From positions 62,001-126,000 of the forward strand of contig NZ_WKJL01000011.1 of assembly GCF_009674565.1 (NCBI RefSeq): DNA of 64,000 bases. The letters are read 5' to 3'. The notes beneath the pieces are model-generated. The model was not told where the DNA came from and searched no databases. It saw only the letters and a program-made list of their open reading frames with translations. The DNA comes from Duganella aquatilis. Its GTDB lineage: Bacteria > Pseudomonadota > Gammaproteobacteria > Burkholderiales > Burkholderiaceae_D. The position numbers and the translations under genes are program-made. This document shows positions 48,897 through 60,066 of this stretch, piece after piece (within the stretch, counting starts at the first letter, position 1; each line of letters begins with the position of its first letter).

Positions 48897-51659
48897 GTCG
48901 CCGACCACGATATCGATGGTGTTCTCCAGCCAGATTCCGAGGTTGGGCGTGCGCGCCTGCTGCGCTGACGGTCCCATTTCGCCGGGCGGATTGAATTTGG
49001 TGCCGATCGGGAGTATCGCGTTGAGGAAGGAGATGTCTCCGGGCGGGAAGTCGATATGCGTGCCCTTCGGTTCAAAGCCCTCGCCGCTGGCCTCCCTCGG
49101 CGTGAACATCCCCAGCGCGATGTCGTCGGCGTGGTTGATGAAGGCGATGGGCAGGTTCTTCGTTTTCAGTGTGGCCCAGTAGACCTTGTCGTGGAAACCT
49201 TTGAATTCCGGGTAGTTCCATGACAGGCCGGAGACGGTGTCGTTGTAGTCCTTCTGCCAGACGTCGAACTCCGCGCCCTGTGTGCGGTTCTTCCACACGC
49301 GATACGGGCCGCGCCCCAGCCAGCGCATGGACGTGACCTGGCTTTCCGGATAGTCGAAGGTCACGCCCAGCGCATCGACATAGCGGCTCCCTTCCATCTG
49401 GTAGCCGTAGTTGACGCTGAGCCGCCCGTCGCTGCCCAGGCGCCAGTTCACCTTGCGCAGATTGCCGGTGTATTCGGCCGACACCACCACATCGCCGCCC
49501 TGCTGCGCGGCGTGAATATGCCTCAGCTCCGCCGTGCCTGCCACCAGCCGCGGGCCATTCGTCAGCGGCGCTACGACGCCATCCTTTTTAAGTTCACGCA
49601 GATAGCCGGTAGCCTTGTCGATGACCGCGCCGAGCGTACCGGCTTGCAGTTGATAGCTGTCCGCCAGCTCCGTCACGCTGGCTGGCGCAGGACCAGCCGG
49701 CGCGCGCATCCGCTCGGCCACCTGCTGCGGAGTGGCGATCATCCACGACCACTTGTAGATCTCGCGGCCGTCACGGTCGGTCGCGCGGATGTACAGCGCG
49801 TCCTGCTTGCTCCAGTCGCGCGGCAAGGCAATGCTGGCGACGCCGCGCATACCGGCGGCGACATCGGGAGCCTTGATGCTGCCCTGCGCTGTGACGATAT
49901 GTCCTTCGCCCAAGCCAAGCCGCACCAGCTCCCAACGCAGCTTCAACTGATTGAGATTGGTGAAATCATAGCGGTTCTCCAGCGTGATGACGCCGTCGAA
50001 TGTCGGCGGCAGCGAGGCCATTTCCGACAACGGCAGGTATAGCGGCGACCATATCTTCTTGATCGCGAAGAAGCTGCCTTCCTTCTCGCGATACGGCCCC
50101 AGTATGCCGTCCGGCGCCAGATTGCCGGCAACATCGATGGCGCCGTTGCGGTCATCGCGCACAATGCCTTCGTCGACAAAGGCCCAGATAAAGCCGCCGG
50201 CGCTGAGCGGGTTGGCCAGCATGGCGTTCCACCAGTCGTTCAGGCTCGCACCGGCGCCGCCGTCGTACAAACCATGCAGGAACTCGGTCGGCATGAACAC
50301 ATCGCGTCCATTGAACAGCGACGTCGCGCAGCAGTTGTAAGTCGGATAGTGCGCGGTATCGATGCCGCCGAAATTTTCCCACGGATGGATCACCGGGCGT
50401 TTCTGCGCATCCCATCCGGCGTACAGGCGATCCAGATCGCGATTGAAGCCGCCTTCGTTCCCATTCGCCCAGAACAGGATGGACGGATGATGCTGATCGC
50501 GCTGCACCAGTTCCTTCACCAGCGGCGTGGCGACGTCGGTATCGTAGGCTTTCTGCCAGCCGGTCAGTTCATCGATCACGTACAGCCCTACTTCGTCGGC
50601 GACGTCGAGGAAATGCGGGTCCGGCGGATAGTGCGACATGCGCACCGCATTCATATTCATTTCCTTCATCAGCCGCGCATCCTGGTAGCTGAGCGCCTTG
50701 CTGGTGGTACGGCCCGAGGTCGGCCAGATCGAATGACGGTTCGAGCCTTTCAAGCGCACCTTGTGGCCGTTGACGTAGACACCATCGCGCGGCCGCAGCT
50801 CCATCGTGCGAAAGCCGATGATCCTGGTGACGTCATGCACCACCTTGCCGCCGCCAAGCAGCGCGAAGCGCACCTGGTAACGCTGCGGATTCTCCGCCGA
50901 CCATGGCACGATGCGGTCCACGTGACCGCTCAAGTGCACCTTGCCATCCACGATATCGGCGCGGATCTCCTTGCCGAGCGGCGCACCATCCAGCGTGGCG
51001 ATGCGCGCGCTGACCTTGCCGCTGGTGGCGCCGGCCACAAACACGTCCGCGCTGAAATCGCCGGTGTGGCGCGCATCCAGGCTGACCCGGTCGATATTGG
51101 CTTGCGGCTTGGCCTCCAGCCACACCGGCCGGTAGATGCCGCTGAACAGCCAGTAATCCGAACTGCGCTCGGCGCGGTTAACGGATGCATTGGCGGAGTA
51201 ACGCTGCACAGTGACTTCCAGCTGATTGCTCTCGCCCTGCTTCAGCAAGCGCGTAACGTCGTAACGGAATTCGTAGAAACCGCCCTGGTGCACCGGGCCG
51301 GCTGGCTAGCCGTTGATCTTCACCAGCGTGTCCGTCATCGCGCCGCCGAAGACGATCTCGATCTGCTTGCTGCGCCAGTCGGCAGGAACGGTGAACTGGT
51401 AGCGATACAGGCCAGTGCTGTCAGGCGCGGGATCTTTCTGCCAGTCGTTGGAATAGCGGTAGGTGCCAAAGCCCTCCATTTCTCAATTGGAGGGCACGGG
51501 GATCTTCTTCCACACGCCTGCATTGCGGCCGCCATTGACCTGGAAATCCCAATCGACGCGGTGATCCTTGTCTACGCCGCTCAGATATTGGACCTGTGTC
51601 GGTTCGGCGAAACACTGGCTGCTCAGGGCCAGTAAAAAAGCACTCAGCAGCCAACGCAT
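48885..51659 (-). pseudogene. GH2-family beta-galactosidase-like gene broken by two in-frame stops
   Basis: One continuous frame of 924 codons from ATG 51659 (AAGGAG upstream, signal peptide [18 protein letters not shown]) encodes a full-length GH2 enzyme. TGA interrupts it at codon 59 (51483-51485) and TAG at codon 118 (51306-51308). The TGA sits in PSN-stop-EMEGFGTY, where relatives have PSNWEMQGFGTY, so it is one base from Trp. The TAG lies in KING-stop-PAG and is one base from Gln. No indel is seen. After the second stop 802 residues stay open, including NGNEGG (acid/base Glu) and PTEFLHG (candidate nucleophile). Translation from GTG 51293 would lack the signal peptide and part of the N-terminal domain. 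Last gene of the polysaccharide operon. Confidence 0.86.
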
Positions 51660-53968
51660 TACAGACTCCTTCCGAAGTGTTTGCTCTCGCCAGGTTTTAA
51701 ATTCAGCGGCACGACCTGGTCGCCGTAGCGCACTTTGCCTGCCCCATCGCCCGCCGTGCGGCGGATGGTGGCGGAGGTCAGCTTGCCGTTGGCCCACGCC
51801 AGATCGACTTCGTAACCGCCCCGCGCGCGCAGCCCTTTCACCGAGCCGCTGCCCCATGCGGTCGGCAGCGCCGGCAGCAGGTGGATTTCACCGGTCTGCG
51901 ATTGCAGCAGCATTTCGCAGATGGCGGCGGTGGCGCCGAAGTTGCCGTCGATCTGGAACGGCGGATGGGCGTCGAACATATTCGGATAGGTGCCGCCGGC
52001 GTTGTTCACTTCCGTGCCCTGGCCGCTCTGCTGCGCCGCACGCGCGCCGGGCTGGGCCAGCTGGCCGCGCAGCATTTTGTAGGCGTGGTCGCCGTCCAGC
52101 AGGCGCGCCCAGTAAGCCGTCTTCCACGCCATCGACCAGCCGGTGCCCGCATCGCCGCGCGCTTCCAGCGATTTGCGCGCGGCGGCGGCCAGCGCCGGCG
52201 TTTGCGTCGGCGAGAACTGGCGCCCCGGGAACAGGCCAAACAGGTGCGAGACGTGGCGGTGCGTGTCGCCCGACGTATCCAGCACTTTGTCCTTTTTCTC
52301 GGTCATCCATTCCAGCAGTTGGCCCCAGCTGCCGATGCCCGGCGTGGCGAGCTTGTCGCGCATGGTGGCGATACGGTCGCGGTAGGCGGTGTCGCCCAGC
52401 ACACCGGAGGCTTCCACCGTGTTGTTGAACAGATCCCAGATGATTTCCTGGTCATAGCTGACGCCATCCTCGATCGGACCATGTTCGGGCGACCAGCCGA
52501 GCGGCGCGACCAGGCGGCCGTCCGGCAGCTGTTTCAGGTAGTCCTCCCAGAAGGCGACGGCTTCCTGCATCATCGGGTAGGCGACGGTGCGCAGATAGGT
52601 TTTGTCCTGCGTGTAGGCGTAGTGCTCCCAGAAGTGCTGCATGTACCAGGCGTTGCCGGTTTTGTTCCACACGTAGCCCATGGCGCCGAAGGGATTCGAT
52701 TCGGTGCGCACGGTCCAGCCGCGCACCGGTTTGCCGGCGGCGCTGACGAAGGTTTCTTCGCGCTGCACCGCTTCGCCGCTCAGGTCCGGCTGCGACATCT
52801 TGACGGATTCCGGATGGGCGATGGCCTGGGCGGCGGTGTCGGCCACCAGCTTGCGGTAGACGGGCGCCATGCCTTGCACGAAGTCCAGGAAAGGCCTGGC
52901 GTGGTCGGACAGGTTGGCCGGTTCGGCAGGCCAGTAGTTCATCTGGATGTTGATGTTGGTGTGGTAGTCCGAATTCCACGGCGGCGTGAGGTTGTTGTTC
53001 CACAGGCCTTGCAGATTGGCCGGCAACGCGCCGCGCGAGCTGGAGATCAGCAGGTAGCGGCCGTACTGGAAGAACTGCGCTTCCAGTTCGGGATCCTTGC
53101 CGTCGGCGGTGTAGGCTTCGATGCGCTTGTCGGTCGTCAGCGCGCGGCGTGCGGGCGACGCGGCGCCAAAATCCACGCCCACGCGGCCAAACTGCGCCAC
53201 AAAGTCGCGTTCGTGCGCGGCACGCAGCGTCGCCCATTCGCGCGGTGCGGCGGCCACTTGCGCTGTCACGCGCTGCAGCGGCGGTTCGCCGTGGAAGCGG
53301 CGGGATGCGTCGTTGATGTAGCTGGTGCCGGCGCCGAGGATCAGCGTGATGGCATCGCTGCCGGTGAAGGTAATCTTGTTGCCTTCCACCGCCAGCTTGC
53401 CGCCCTCGTTCAGTACCCGCAGCTGGCTGGCGTGCTGCATCGCATTCGGCAGCGCGCCGGTCGCCGTGATGCGGTCGCCCTGCGCGCTGATCTGCGCATC
53501 GTGCATGTCGGTCAGCTCGATCGAACCGGTATACTGCCCACGCCTGCTGGCGGTCAGCCGTACCGCGATCACCTGCGCCGGATAGCTGGCCAGCGCCTCG
53601 CGCTTGAACTGAACGCCATTGTGCGTATAGCTCACCGTATGCAGGCTGCGCGAGATATCCAGCTTGCGCGCATACGCCGTCGTGCCCTGCTCGTGCCCCG
53701 GCAGATTGATGTAGACATCGCCAAACGGCTGGTACGCCCCCATCGCCTTGTCATCGCCAGTCCACAGCGTGATGTCATTGAACTGCAAGCGCTCGCGCGC
53801 CAGCTGCCCGAAGATCATCGCGCCGATGCGACCATTGCCGATAGGGAGCGCTTCCTTCTCCCACCCAGCCGCCGTATCCGGCGCCGGCTGGGCATAGCGC
53901 AAGGTCAGATCCGGTGCAGCTGACGCACCCGCCGCCACAAAAGCGGCAACCAGCAGCAGCGACTTCAT
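51659..53968 (-). CDS. GH95 alpha-L-fucosidase (or alpha-L-galactosidase)
   Basis: A 769-residue exported glycosidase with signal peptide ([17 protein letters not shown]). The N-terminal beta domain carries NDITLWTG near residue 64. The (alpha/alpha)6 barrel has the [16 protein letters not shown] signature; Asn338 and Asn340 correspond to the Asn pair that activates the catalytic water in GH95 enzymes, and SPEHGP is near the acid. It removes terminal fucose (or L-galactose) from xyloglucan side chains. Overlaps the GH39 gene by four bases (ATGA) and the GH2 start by one, so the operon is translationally coupled. Confidence 0.92.
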   Translation of the reverse strand: MKSLLLVAAFVAAGASAAPDLTLRYAQPAPDTAAGWEKEALPIGNGRIGAMIFGQLARERLQFNDITLWTGDDKAMGAYQPFGDVYINLPGHEQGTTAYARKLDISRSLHTVSYTHNGVQFKREALASYPAQVIAVRLTASRRGQYTGSIELTDMHDAQISAQGDRITATGALPNAMQHASQLRVLNEGGKLAVEGNKITFTGSDAITLILGAGTSYINDASRRFHGEPPLQRVTAQVAAAPREWATLRAAHERDFVAQFGRVGVDFGAASPARRALTTDKRIEAYTADGKDPELEAQFFQYGRYLLISSSRGALPANLQGLWNNNLTPPWNSDYHTNINIQMNYWPAEPANLSDHARPFLDFVQGMAPVYRKLVADTAAQAIAHPESVKMSQPDLSGEAVQREETFVSAAGKPVRGWTVRTESNPFGAMGYVWNKTGNAWYMQHFWEHYAYTQDKTYLRTVAYPMMQEAVAFWEDYLKQLPDGRLVAPLGWSPEHGPIEDGVSYDQEIIWDLFNNTVEASGVLGDTAYRDRIATMRDKLATPGIGSWGQLLEWMTEKKDKVLDTSGDTHRHVSHLFGLFPGRQFSPTQTPALAAAARKSLEARGDAGTGWSMAWKTAYWARLLDGDHAYKMLRGQLAQPGARAAQQSGQGTEVNNAGGTYPNMFDAHPPFQIDGNFGATAAICEMLLQSQTGEIHLLPALPTAWGSGSVKGLRARGGYEVDLAWANGKLTSATIRRTAGDGAGKVRYGDQVVPLNLKPGESKHFGRSL

Positions 53969-55509
53969 TGCGGATTAATCTTGATCAGCACAACATCGTT
54001 GACGCGCATCTTCACCTTCACGCTGGCGGCGCCGGATGCAGGCACGCGCACGGTGCTGGTCTGAGGAAGATCGATCGTCAACGCCTGCAAGCGCTCCAGC
54101 TGTTTCGGCGTCAGCGTCTTCGGCGATCCCATTTTCAGGTAAGCGGTATGTGCATCGTTGGCCTCAAAGCCGGTGCGATACACCTTGACCGAATACGCGC
54201 CAGGCTTCAACCCTTTCAGATCGACGCTCACCGGCTGGCCATCGCGCGTAGGCTGCACGGTGGTGTAGAAACCACGATTGCTGCGTCCCTGCTTCGGCGT
54301 CTGGAAGTCCCACGCCAGCACCTGCACGCCACGGCCATCCTTGGCGGCATAGCTCTGCGCATCGCCGGTATTGATGGCCGTATCGCCGAGCTGATTCAGA
54401 TACTTGTAAGCGAACCACGACGGCTTGCGTATCCCCTGCGGATTCATCAAACCAAAGCCGCCCTCAAACGGCGCGGTCGGCGGCCCCGGTTCCTCAAACA
54501 GATCGCTGTAGGTCCAGTAGCTCATGCCCTGCGCAATGCCTTCGGTGGCTTTGAGCTTGCTCAGGATGTAAGGTGCGCTGATATAGGAATCGTGCACCGG
54601 ATCGCGTGGCGTGTAGCTGGTGCTCCACTCGGTGAAGTACAGCGGCATCTCGGGATGGCCGGCCTCCGCCATCTCCTTGCGCACCTTGCGCACGTCGCCG
54701 ACGATGGCGTCTGGCGATGGCGACAGCTTGGTGTCGTCCTTGCCGTTTTCGTCGAGGAAGCCGCCATCCACACCGTAGGTATGCGTGGTGACGAAATCGA
54801 CCGCCGCGCCGGAAGCCTTGGCGTGCGCCAGGAACTCCGGCACCCAGGCCGCACCGGCCGTCGACGGCCCGCCGACGCGCAGCGCCGGATCAATCGCCTT
54901 GATGGTGCGCGAGGTGATGTCGAACAGCTCGAAGTACGCCTTCTGATCCGCCTTCTCCCAGAAGCCGTCGAGATTCGGTTCATTCCACACTTCGAAGAAC
55001 CAGCTGCGTACTTCCTCCTTGCCGTAGCGCTGCTGCGCGTGGCGCACGAAGGCATCCACCAGTCCTGCCCACTTCTTCGGATCGGGATGCGAGGTATTGC
55101 CCTTCCAGTAGAAGATGCTCAGGTCCGAGCTGCGCATGGCCAGCGGCGTAAAGCCCAGTTCCACGAACGGCTTGATGCCCATCTTCAGCAAGCGGTCGTA
55201 CAGGTAATCCAGCTTGCTCCAGTCGTACACCGGCTTGCCGTCCACCTCCTTGTAGGTGCCCAGCACGTCGTGGAAGACGGCGTGGAAGCGGATGTAGCGG
55301 AAGCCCAGTTCGTCCCTGGCGGTCTTGAGCTGCGCCAGGCTGTCGTCGCGTATCAGCGTGCCCGGATAATCCGAGCCTACCGACAGATCGGCGAAACGGT
55401 CGCGCGGCGAGCCGGCATCGGCGGCATCCACCGATATGTGCCGGCTGTCGGCGGCAACGGCCGCCGACGCGCTCAACGCAAACAATACAGCTGCGGTCAG
55501 AATCTTCAT
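53965..55509 (-). CDS. GH39 beta-xylosidase-like enzyme
   Basis: A 514-residue exported glycosidase with signal peptide ([19 protein letters not shown]). The TIM-barrel has acid/base Glu177 in FFEVWNEPN and nucleophile Glu294 in YFTEWS, the GH39 pair. After residue ~390 a small beta domain follows. GH39 includes beta-xylosidases and alpha-L-iduronidases; the setting favours a beta-xylosidase or related side-chain enzyme. Only two bases separate it from GH31 upstream. Not part of the known Cellvibrio xyloglucan core, so it broadens the substrate range of this locus. Confidence 0.87.
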   Translation of the reverse strand: MKILTAAVLFALSASAAVAADSRHISVDAADAGSPRDRFADLSVGSDYPGTLIRDDSLAQLKTARDELGFRYIRFHAVFHDVLGTYKEVDGKPVYDWSKLDYLYDRLLKMGIKPFVELGFTPLAMRSSDLSIFYWKGNTSHPDPKKWAGLVDAFVRHAQQRYGKEEVRSWFFEVWNEPNLDGFWEKADQKAYFELFDITSRTIKAIDPALRVGGPSTAGAAWVPEFLAHAKASGAAVDFVTTHTYGVDGGFLDENGKDDTKLSPSPDAIVGDVRKVRKEMAEAGHPEMPLYFTEWSTSYTPRDPVHDSYISAPYILSKLKATEGIAQGMSYWTYSDLFEEPGPPTAPFEGGFGLMNPQGIRKPSWFAYKYLNQLGDTAINTGDAQSYAAKDGRGVQVLAWDFQTPKQGRSNRGFYTTVQPTRDGQPVSVDLKGLKPGAYSVKVYRTGFEANDAHTAYLKMGSPKTLTPKQLERLQALTIDLPQTSTVRVPASGAASVKVKMRVNDVVLIKINPQ

Positions 55510-55511
55510 GC

Positions 55512-58379
55512 TTAACGCTTCACAGTAATCGCTTTGCCCTCATAGCTGACAGTCTTGTCGGCCACGTCGAAGTTATCCGTGCTTGAAACGCCGGGCTTGA
55601 TGAAGCGTAGCTTGAACTGGCGCTTGGCCACCATGCCCTTGAACTGGCCGGCGCGCTCGCCGATGGTGACGACGCCGGTCTTGTCATTGTAGCTCAGTGG
55701 AATACGGCTGGCTTCACCGCGCAAGTAACCGTTGCTGACGCCATCATCCTCATACAGGCTGAATTTGCCATCGGCGCCGGTGTACACCACCAGCGTCAGC
55801 GGCGCATCCGGTTTCTCGTCCACGTACTGCGTTACCGGACCAAGCGGCAGGATAGAACCAGCCTTCACCAGCACCGGCATGCGCGTCTCCGGCGCCTTGA
55901 CGGTCGCCGTGCTGCCGCCCTTGTGCAGTTCACCGGTGTAGAAGTCGTACCAGTTGGCGCCCTTCGGCATGTAGACGCTGCGTTCGCGCGCGCCGTACAC
56001 GTACACCGGCGCCACCAGCATGTTGTGGCCGAACAGGTACTGGTCCTTGATGTCCTTGACCGCATCATCGTGCGGGAAATCCATCACCAGACCGCGCATG
56101 ATGGAGCCGGACTCGTAGTGTGTCTCGGCGGCGGCCGAGTAAATATAAGGCATCAGGCGATAACGCAGCTGGTCGTACCAGACCATCGATTCGCGCATCG
56201 GCGAACCTGCCGGCGAAATCTCGTGAATCTCGCGCTTGACCACTTCGCCGTGGGAACGGAACAGCGGCGAGAAGGCGCCGAACTGGAACCAGCGCAGATT
56301 CAGCTCGCGCCATTCTTTCAAGTCTTCCGGATTGCCCTGCTTGATGCCGGTGCTGCGGTTCTCCTGCGCCGAGCCGACGTCACCCAGCTGGAAGCGGGTC
56401 TCCTGCGCATAGCCGCCGATATCGTGCGTCCAGTTCGGAATGCCGGACATCGAGATGCTGACGCCCGCCGAGATCTGGTCATACAGATTGTTCCAGCGGC
56501 TCGCCGTATCGCCGCTCCACACGGCGGTGCTGTTGCGCTGAATACCGGCAAAGCCCGAACGCGACAGGATGAACTGGCGCTTCTCCGGCTGGTCTTTGGA
56601 CAGGTGCGAGTAGAAGCCCTCCGTATGCACCAGGCTATACGGGTTGAAGGTGATCTCGCCGCCGCCATACACGGTCGGGCCGATCAGTTTCTTGAAATCG
56701 GCCGGACGAGTATTGGACAGCACGTCCGGCTCGGTGTTATCCATCCACCAGGCGTCGAAGCCCAGGTCCACCAGCTTCGGCTTCATCTGGCGATAGTAGA
56801 TGTCGCGCGCCTCCTGCGTATATGGATCGTAGTGGCTGTTCTTGTAGCCTGGGCCTACCCAGTCCAGCGCGCCGTTTTCGACGTTCTTGGTCCACATATA
56901 CCCCTTGGAGGCCAGTTCCTTGTAGTTGTCGGTGTTCGCATAGAACTTGCCCCAGATCGAAATCATCACGCGCGCATTGGCCTTGTGGACTTCATCCACC
57001 ATCGCCTTCGCATCCGGGAAGCGGGCCTTGTCGAAGTCGTGCGAACCCCAGCCGTTTTCCGGCCAGTAGAACCAGTCCTGCACCATGTTATCTACCGGCC
57101 AGCCCTGCTTGCGGTACTCGCGCAGAACGCCCAGCAGTTGCTCCTGCGTTTCGTAGCGCTGGCGCGACTGCCAGAAGCCGTAGGCCCACTTCGGCATCAT
57201 CGGCGCCTGCCCGGTCAGCTCGCGGTAGCCGGCGATGACGTTGTCGATGCTCTCGCCGTTGATGACGTAGTAGTTGATGCTCTGCGCGACTTCCGACGAA
57301 AAGGTCAGCGAGTGACGCTCGTCCTGCGGCAGCGGATCGTTGTGGGTGATGGCGACCATGCCGCCGCTCGGCTTCCATTCCAGGTGCAGCTTGACCGGCT
57401 TGTTGGCCTCGAACTTCACCTCGAAGTTGTGATACCACGGATTCCAGCCCTGGCGCCACACGTCCATCACCTGCTTGCCGTCGACATCCAGCTTGGCGTA
57501 ATCCGACGCATACAGCTGCAGCTTGTGCACGCCCGCCTTCGGCGAAGCCATCGCGCCATCCCACACCACCTTCAGATTGGCGGCCTTGGGATCAACCTCC
57601 TTCGGCCAGTTCTCGGCCACATCCTTCAGGTACTGGTAGGCGATATCCTTTTCCTGGCGCGTGAACACCAGCTTGTCGCCGATGTAGTAACGCGCGGTCA
57701 GGCCGCCGGCCTTGCCGTCGGCATCGCTCAGTTGCAGGTCGCGGCTCAGCCACGCATACGGCCTGGCGTCGCCGAAGCGCGAGATCGAATTGTTATCCCA
57801 CAGGACGCCGTAGTTTTTATCCGAGACCACGAACGGCACGGCGATCGCCATATTGTGCTGCATCAGCAGCACGTCTTCGCCGTTAAGGTTCATCTGGTGG
57901 TTCTGATGCTGACCCAGGCCGTAGAAGGCGTCCCTGGTGCCGTAGTTAAAGCCCTGCTTCACCGCCAGGAAGGGCTTGCCGTCGATATCCACAGGCGCCA
58001 TGCTCTCCGCCTGCTGCGTCAAAAACGCCTTGCCGGCGGCGTTAAAGAACTGCACCTGGCCGGTCGCCAGCGACACCGCTACCGAAATCTTCTTCGCCTT
58101 CAGCGTGACCTTGTCCTTGCCGGATGCGCTGACGCTGAAGTTACCGCTAACAGGAGCGGCCACTGTCATCAGCGAGGGATTCAGCTCCTTGCCCGACTGG
58201 TCCAGCTTCACCACGTGGATGATGTTGTCGGCCATGACCTCCAGCCGCACTTCTTTCGCCGCGCCGCTGTCCGGCTTGACCACCACGCCGGTGGTGGTCT
58301 TTTCAAAAGTGCCGGCCATGGCGTGGCCGGATGCGATTACGGCCAGGCAGGCTGCGTGAGCGAGGGTGTTGATACGCAT
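55512..58379 (-). CDS. GH31 alpha-xylosidase with PA14-like insert
   Basis: A 955-residue exported glycosidase with signal peptide (about 1-22, ending GHAMA). An N-terminal GH31 beta domain, a PA14-like insert (about 225-375) and a TIM-barrel follow. Nucleophile Asp547 is in WWMDNTEPD and acid/base Asp624 in WSGDTASRW. The insert and order match Cellvibrio japonicus Xyl31A, an alpha-xylosidase that trims xylose from the non-reducing end of xyloglucan oligosaccharides. Nineteen bases separate it from GH35 upstream. Confidence 0.92.
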   Translation of the reverse strand: MRINTLAHAACLAVIASGHAMAGTFEKTTTGVVVKPDSGAAKEVRLEVMADNIIHVVKLDQSGKELNPSLMTVAAPVSGNFSVSASGKDKVTLKAKKISVAVSLATGQVQFFNAAGKAFLTQQAESMAPVDIDGKPFLAVKQGFNYGTRDAFYGLGQHQNHQMNLNGEDVLLMQHNMAIAVPFVVSDKNYGVLWDNNSISRFGDARPYAWLSRDLQLSDADGKAGGLTARYYIGDKLVFTRQEKDIAYQYLKDVAENWPKEVDPKAANLKVVWDGAMASPKAGVHKLQLYASDYAKLDVDGKQVMDVWRQGWNPWYHNFEVKFEANKPVKLHLEWKPSGGMVAITHNDPLPQDERHSLTFSSEVAQSINYYVINGESIDNVIAGYRELTGQAPMMPKWAYGFWQSRQRYETQEQLLGVLREYRKQGWPVDNMVQDWFYWPENGWGSHDFDKARFPDAKAMVDEVHKANARVMISIWGKFYANTDNYKELASKGYMWTKNVENGALDWVGPGYKNSHYDPYTQEARDIYYRQMKPKLVDLGFDAWWMDNTEPDVLSNTRPADFKKLIGPTVYGGGEITFNPYSLVHTEGFYSHLSKDQPEKRQFILSRSGFAGIQRNSTAVWSGDTASRWNNLYDQISAGVSISMSGIPNWTHDIGGYAQETRFQLGDVGSAQENRSTGIKQGNPEDLKEWRELNLRWFQFGAFSPLFRSHGEVVKREIHEISPAGSPMRESMVWYDQLRYRLMPYIYSAAAETHYESGSIMRGLVMDFPHDDAVKDIKDQYLFGHNMLVAPVYVYGARERSVYMPKGANWYDFYTGELHKGGSTATVKAPETRMPVLVKAGSILPLGPVTQYVDEKPDAPLTLVVYTGADGKFSLYEDDGVSNGYLRGEASRIPLSYNDKTGVVTIGERAGQFKGMVAKRQFKLRFIKPGVSSTDNFDVADKTVSYEGKAITVKR

Positions 58380-58398
58380 AGTGTCTCCGTTTTTTTAT

Positions 58399-60045
58399 TT
58401 AGTATGTGCCGAGGCTCACCTTCAACACTACCGGATTGCCGGTCAGGTTGAGGCCGTAGTCGGTCTGGTCGCCATTCCAGTTGCGCTCCATGATCCATTT
58501 GCCGGCGGCGTCGTAGTGTCCCTCCTCCACGCGCGCCCACATGGACGGCTTGCCTTCCGCATGGTCGATCTTCACGCGCGCGCGCTGGCCGATGATGATG
58601 AATTCATTGTCGCCGATCTGCGCGATCGACACGCCGCCGTTGGGGATCTCGGTCCCCGCCGGCACGTCCTTGACGTTCTTGAAGTATTCGCGCTCGCCGA
58701 ACTGCCACTCGCGGAACGAGATGGTGGCCTTCCAGCCCTTCATGTCGAAGGTCTGCGGCTGGCGGTCGTCGCCTTCGGCCACGCCGTAGGTACGGCCCTC
58801 AAACGCCCACTTGGCCCACTGGCGCTCCATCGGACGGAAGGCGGCGTAGATTTTCCCGAACGGTTCCACCATGGTCTTGTCGATGGCCTTGTGGCCGAGC
58901 GGGAAATTGCTGTAGTCCGCGTAGTCGATGCCGAACGGCGAAAAGCCGATGGCGCCGCGGCCCAGCACCAGGTAGGTGTAGCGCACGTATTCCGGCGCGT
59001 TGCTCATCTCCGGCACCATCAGCGGATTGTCCTTGCGCTGGAAGTGGTTCAGCGAAGCGGTGTACTTCTTCGAGTCGGGGCCATAGATGTCCGGGCCGGC
59101 GAAATCGATATGCGGCGCGGCGGCGCGGTAGATGTCGATCACGTCGTAGGTCGGCCCGCCGCTGGCGAAGTTCTCGTGCCATGGCTTGACCGGATCTTCG
59201 GTCGAATCGCGCTGCGAATTGTTCACGTACATCGGCAGGTTGTAGATCGCGCGGCCGGCCTTGGCGATGTCCTCGATATAGCTGGCGATGGAATAGGCGT
59301 GGAAGTATTGGTCGGCGTAGTCGCCGTAGACCTGCTTCCAGGTGCCGCTCTTGGCCAACGGCACCGGCGACTTTTTATAATCCAGCACCGCCTGCGGCAC
59401 CGGCTGATTGAACTGCGCCTCGGCCTTGGGCGCGTAGTCGCGCGCGTAGCCGTAGGTGCCCACCTCATTCTCGACCTGCATCATGATGACGGTGCGCTGC
59501 GCTTCGTCGATCTTCCTGATGTGGCCCATCAGCGCGACAAAGGCTTTCTTGTCGGCCCTCAGCGTCTCTTCGCCTTGCGGCGACAGGCAGTAAGTGATCT
59601 TGCCGTCTTTGTCCACCATGCGCGGGAAGCGCGCGTTGTTGAACTTGACCCACTCCGGTGTGTAGCTTGGGCCGGTGTTCTTCCAGGTGCCGAACCACAG
59701 CAACACCAGCCGCACCTTGTTCTTGCGGGCTTCCGCCACCAGCGTGTCAACGTAGCTGAAATCGAACTTGCCTTCCACCGGCTCGATCTGCTCCCAGGCC
59801 ACCGGGATTTCGAGGGTGTTGGCGTTCATGTCCTTGATCGCCGCGAAGACCTTGTTCAGCGCCAGCGGATAGTTGCTTGAATTCTGCGCCTGACCGCCGA
59901 GAACCACGAAAGGCGCGCCGTCCACCATCAGGGCGAAACGGCCGTCCTTCTTGACGATCTGCGGTATCTCTGAAGCGGCCGCCGCGCCAGCTGCGGCCAT
60001 CATTAAACTGATTACGGTAACGAGCTGGCGGGCGGTGTGCTTCAT
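58399..60045 (-). CDS. GH35 beta-galactosidase with DUF5597 domain
   Basis: A 548-residue exported glycosidase with signal peptide (to about residue 24). The TIM-barrel has acid/base Glu194 in QVENEVG and nucleophile Glu346 in VPEMSNAPEY; a C-terminal DUF5597 beta domain follows. This is the layout of Bgl35A, which removes galactose from xyloglucan side chains so that alpha-xylosidase can proceed. Twenty-one bases after the TonB receptor. Confidence 0.92.
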   Translation of the reverse strand: MKHTARQLVTVISLMMAAAGAAAASEIPQIVKKDGRFALMVDGAPFVVLGGQAQNSSNYPLALNKVFAAIKDMNANTLEIPVAWEQIEPVEGKFDFSYVDTLVAEARKNKVRLVLLWFGTWKNTGPSYTPEWVKFNNARFPRMVDKDGKITYCLSPQGEETLRADKKAFVALMGHIRKIDEAQRTVIMMQVENEVGTYGYARDYAPKAEAQFNQPVPQAVLDYKKSPVPLAKSGTWKQVYGDYADQYFHAYSIASYIEDIAKAGRAIYNLPMYVNNSQRDSTEDPVKPWHENFASGGPTYDVIDIYRAAAPHIDFAGPDIYGPDSKKYTASLNHFQRKDNPLMVPEMSNAPEYVRYTYLVLGRGAIGFSPFGIDYADYSNFPLGHKAIDKTMVEPFGKIYAAFRPMERQWAKWAFEGRTYGVAEGDDRQPQTFDMKGWKATISFREWQFGEREYFKNVKDVPAGTEIPNGGVSIAQIGDNEFIIIGQRARVKIDHAEGKPSMWARVEEGHYDAAGKWIMERNWNGDQTDYGLNLTGNPVVLKVSLGTY

Positions 60046-60066
60046 CTAGTTAAAGCCTTTCGAAAG

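Noticed and set aside
51483..51857. A separate small secreted protein ending at the TGA at 51483
   Set aside because: The part from ATG 51659 is in frame with and continuous into the GH2 protein, and relatives read through the stop position; it is the N-terminus of the broken GH2 gene, not a separate gene.
56000..58451. Long plus-strand open frames opposite the GH31 and GH35 genes
   Set aside because: Shadows of well-supported minus-strand glycosidases; composition is typical of antisense frames in high-GC DNA.
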